NCBI GenBank assembly: GCA_934754855.1
Contig: CAKVJR010000128.1
Span: 1-5,129, forward strand
Direction: 5' to 3'
DNA: 5,129 nucleotides
Source: an uncultured Candidatus Melainabacteria bacterium
GTDB lineage: Bacteria > Cyanobacteriota > Vampirovibrionia > Gastranaerophilales > Gastranaerophilaceae
The notes below the pieces were generated by a model, which saw only the letters and a program-made list of their open reading frames with translations, was not told the origin of the DNA and ran no database searches. Positions within the stretch are counted from its first letter, which is position 1. Every line of letters begins with the position of its first letter. Made by a program: the position numbers and the translations under genes. This document shows positions 5,055 through 5,129 of the stretch, in pieces.

Positions 5055-5129
5055 ATGAAAACAGTTATTCAAAGAGTTAAATCGGCATCGGTTACGATAG
5101 ATGGAAATCTTTATTCTTCAATCAATCAG
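5055..5129 (+). CDS. dtd: D-aminoacyl-tRNA deacylase, N-terminal 25 codons only
   Basis: The first 25 residues, starting MKTVIQRVKSASVTIDG, match the conserved N-terminus of DTD (typically MRAVVQRVxxASVxVDG). DTD hydrolyses D-amino acids, and misattached glycine, from tRNA and so protects translation. The whole enzyme is about 145-150 aa, so most of it lies past the right edge, including the catalytic SQFTL-like motif. The family N-terminus fixes the start at this ATG. It begins 24 nt after csoR but seems to have its own promoter. Confidence 0.85.
   Translation, partial: MKTVIQRVKSASVTIDGNLYSSINQ

Noticed and set aside
449..5129. Genome-wide reassignment of UGA to a sense codon
   Set aside because: The TPR, HNH, metallothionein and csoR genes contain no internal TGA, and Trp is encoded by TGG in the TPR, HNH and hydG genes. 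With reassignment TGA should appear often in such AT-rich DNA.

Overview
The window is AT-rich, gene-dense bacterial chromosome. The gene set is an [FeFe]-hydrogenase maturase, a CsoR-type copper sensor, a D-aminoacyl-tRNA deacylase and an HNH protein that starts MNIAPVS and carries an AVSFGF motif. This points to an anaerobic, hydrogen-metabolising fermenter. From recall I would guess the Gastranaerophilales/Vampirovibrionia ('Melainabacteria') of gut and groundwater, with moderate confidence. Stop codons seen are TAA four times and TAG once, and TGG encodes Trp, so the standard bacterial code applies to the intact genes.

Layout. Positions 1-448 have no gene: a terminator for a plus-strand gene lying to the left, then a cluster of structured, dispersed-type repeats carrying TGTCATT / AATGACA ends. 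Positions 449-4144 hold three minus-strand genes: a TPR-like helical repeat protein, an HNH endonuclease-like protein with a strong terminator, and hydG with its own UUCG-loop terminator. Positions 4145-4402 form a divergent control region. Positions 4403-5030 are a plus-strand pair: a secreted cysteine-rich metallothionein-like protein, then csoR. The window ends inside dtd, which begins at 5055.

Two things stand out. First, hydG is full length (464 codons, all six cluster cysteines present) but has an in-frame UGA exactly inside the radical-SAM CX3CX2C motif. It is a fresh nonsense mutation, a sequence error or a recoded codon. Second, the plus-strand operon looks like a compact copper-buffering system: a consensus promoter, a GC-rich CsoR-type operator at the transcription start, a roughly 150-nt leader with an 11-bp hairpin, an exported 24-cysteine protein, and the sensor itself. 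By inference, copper would release CsoR and induce an extracytoplasmic Cu(I) sponge. No copper ATPase or chaperone is visible here.
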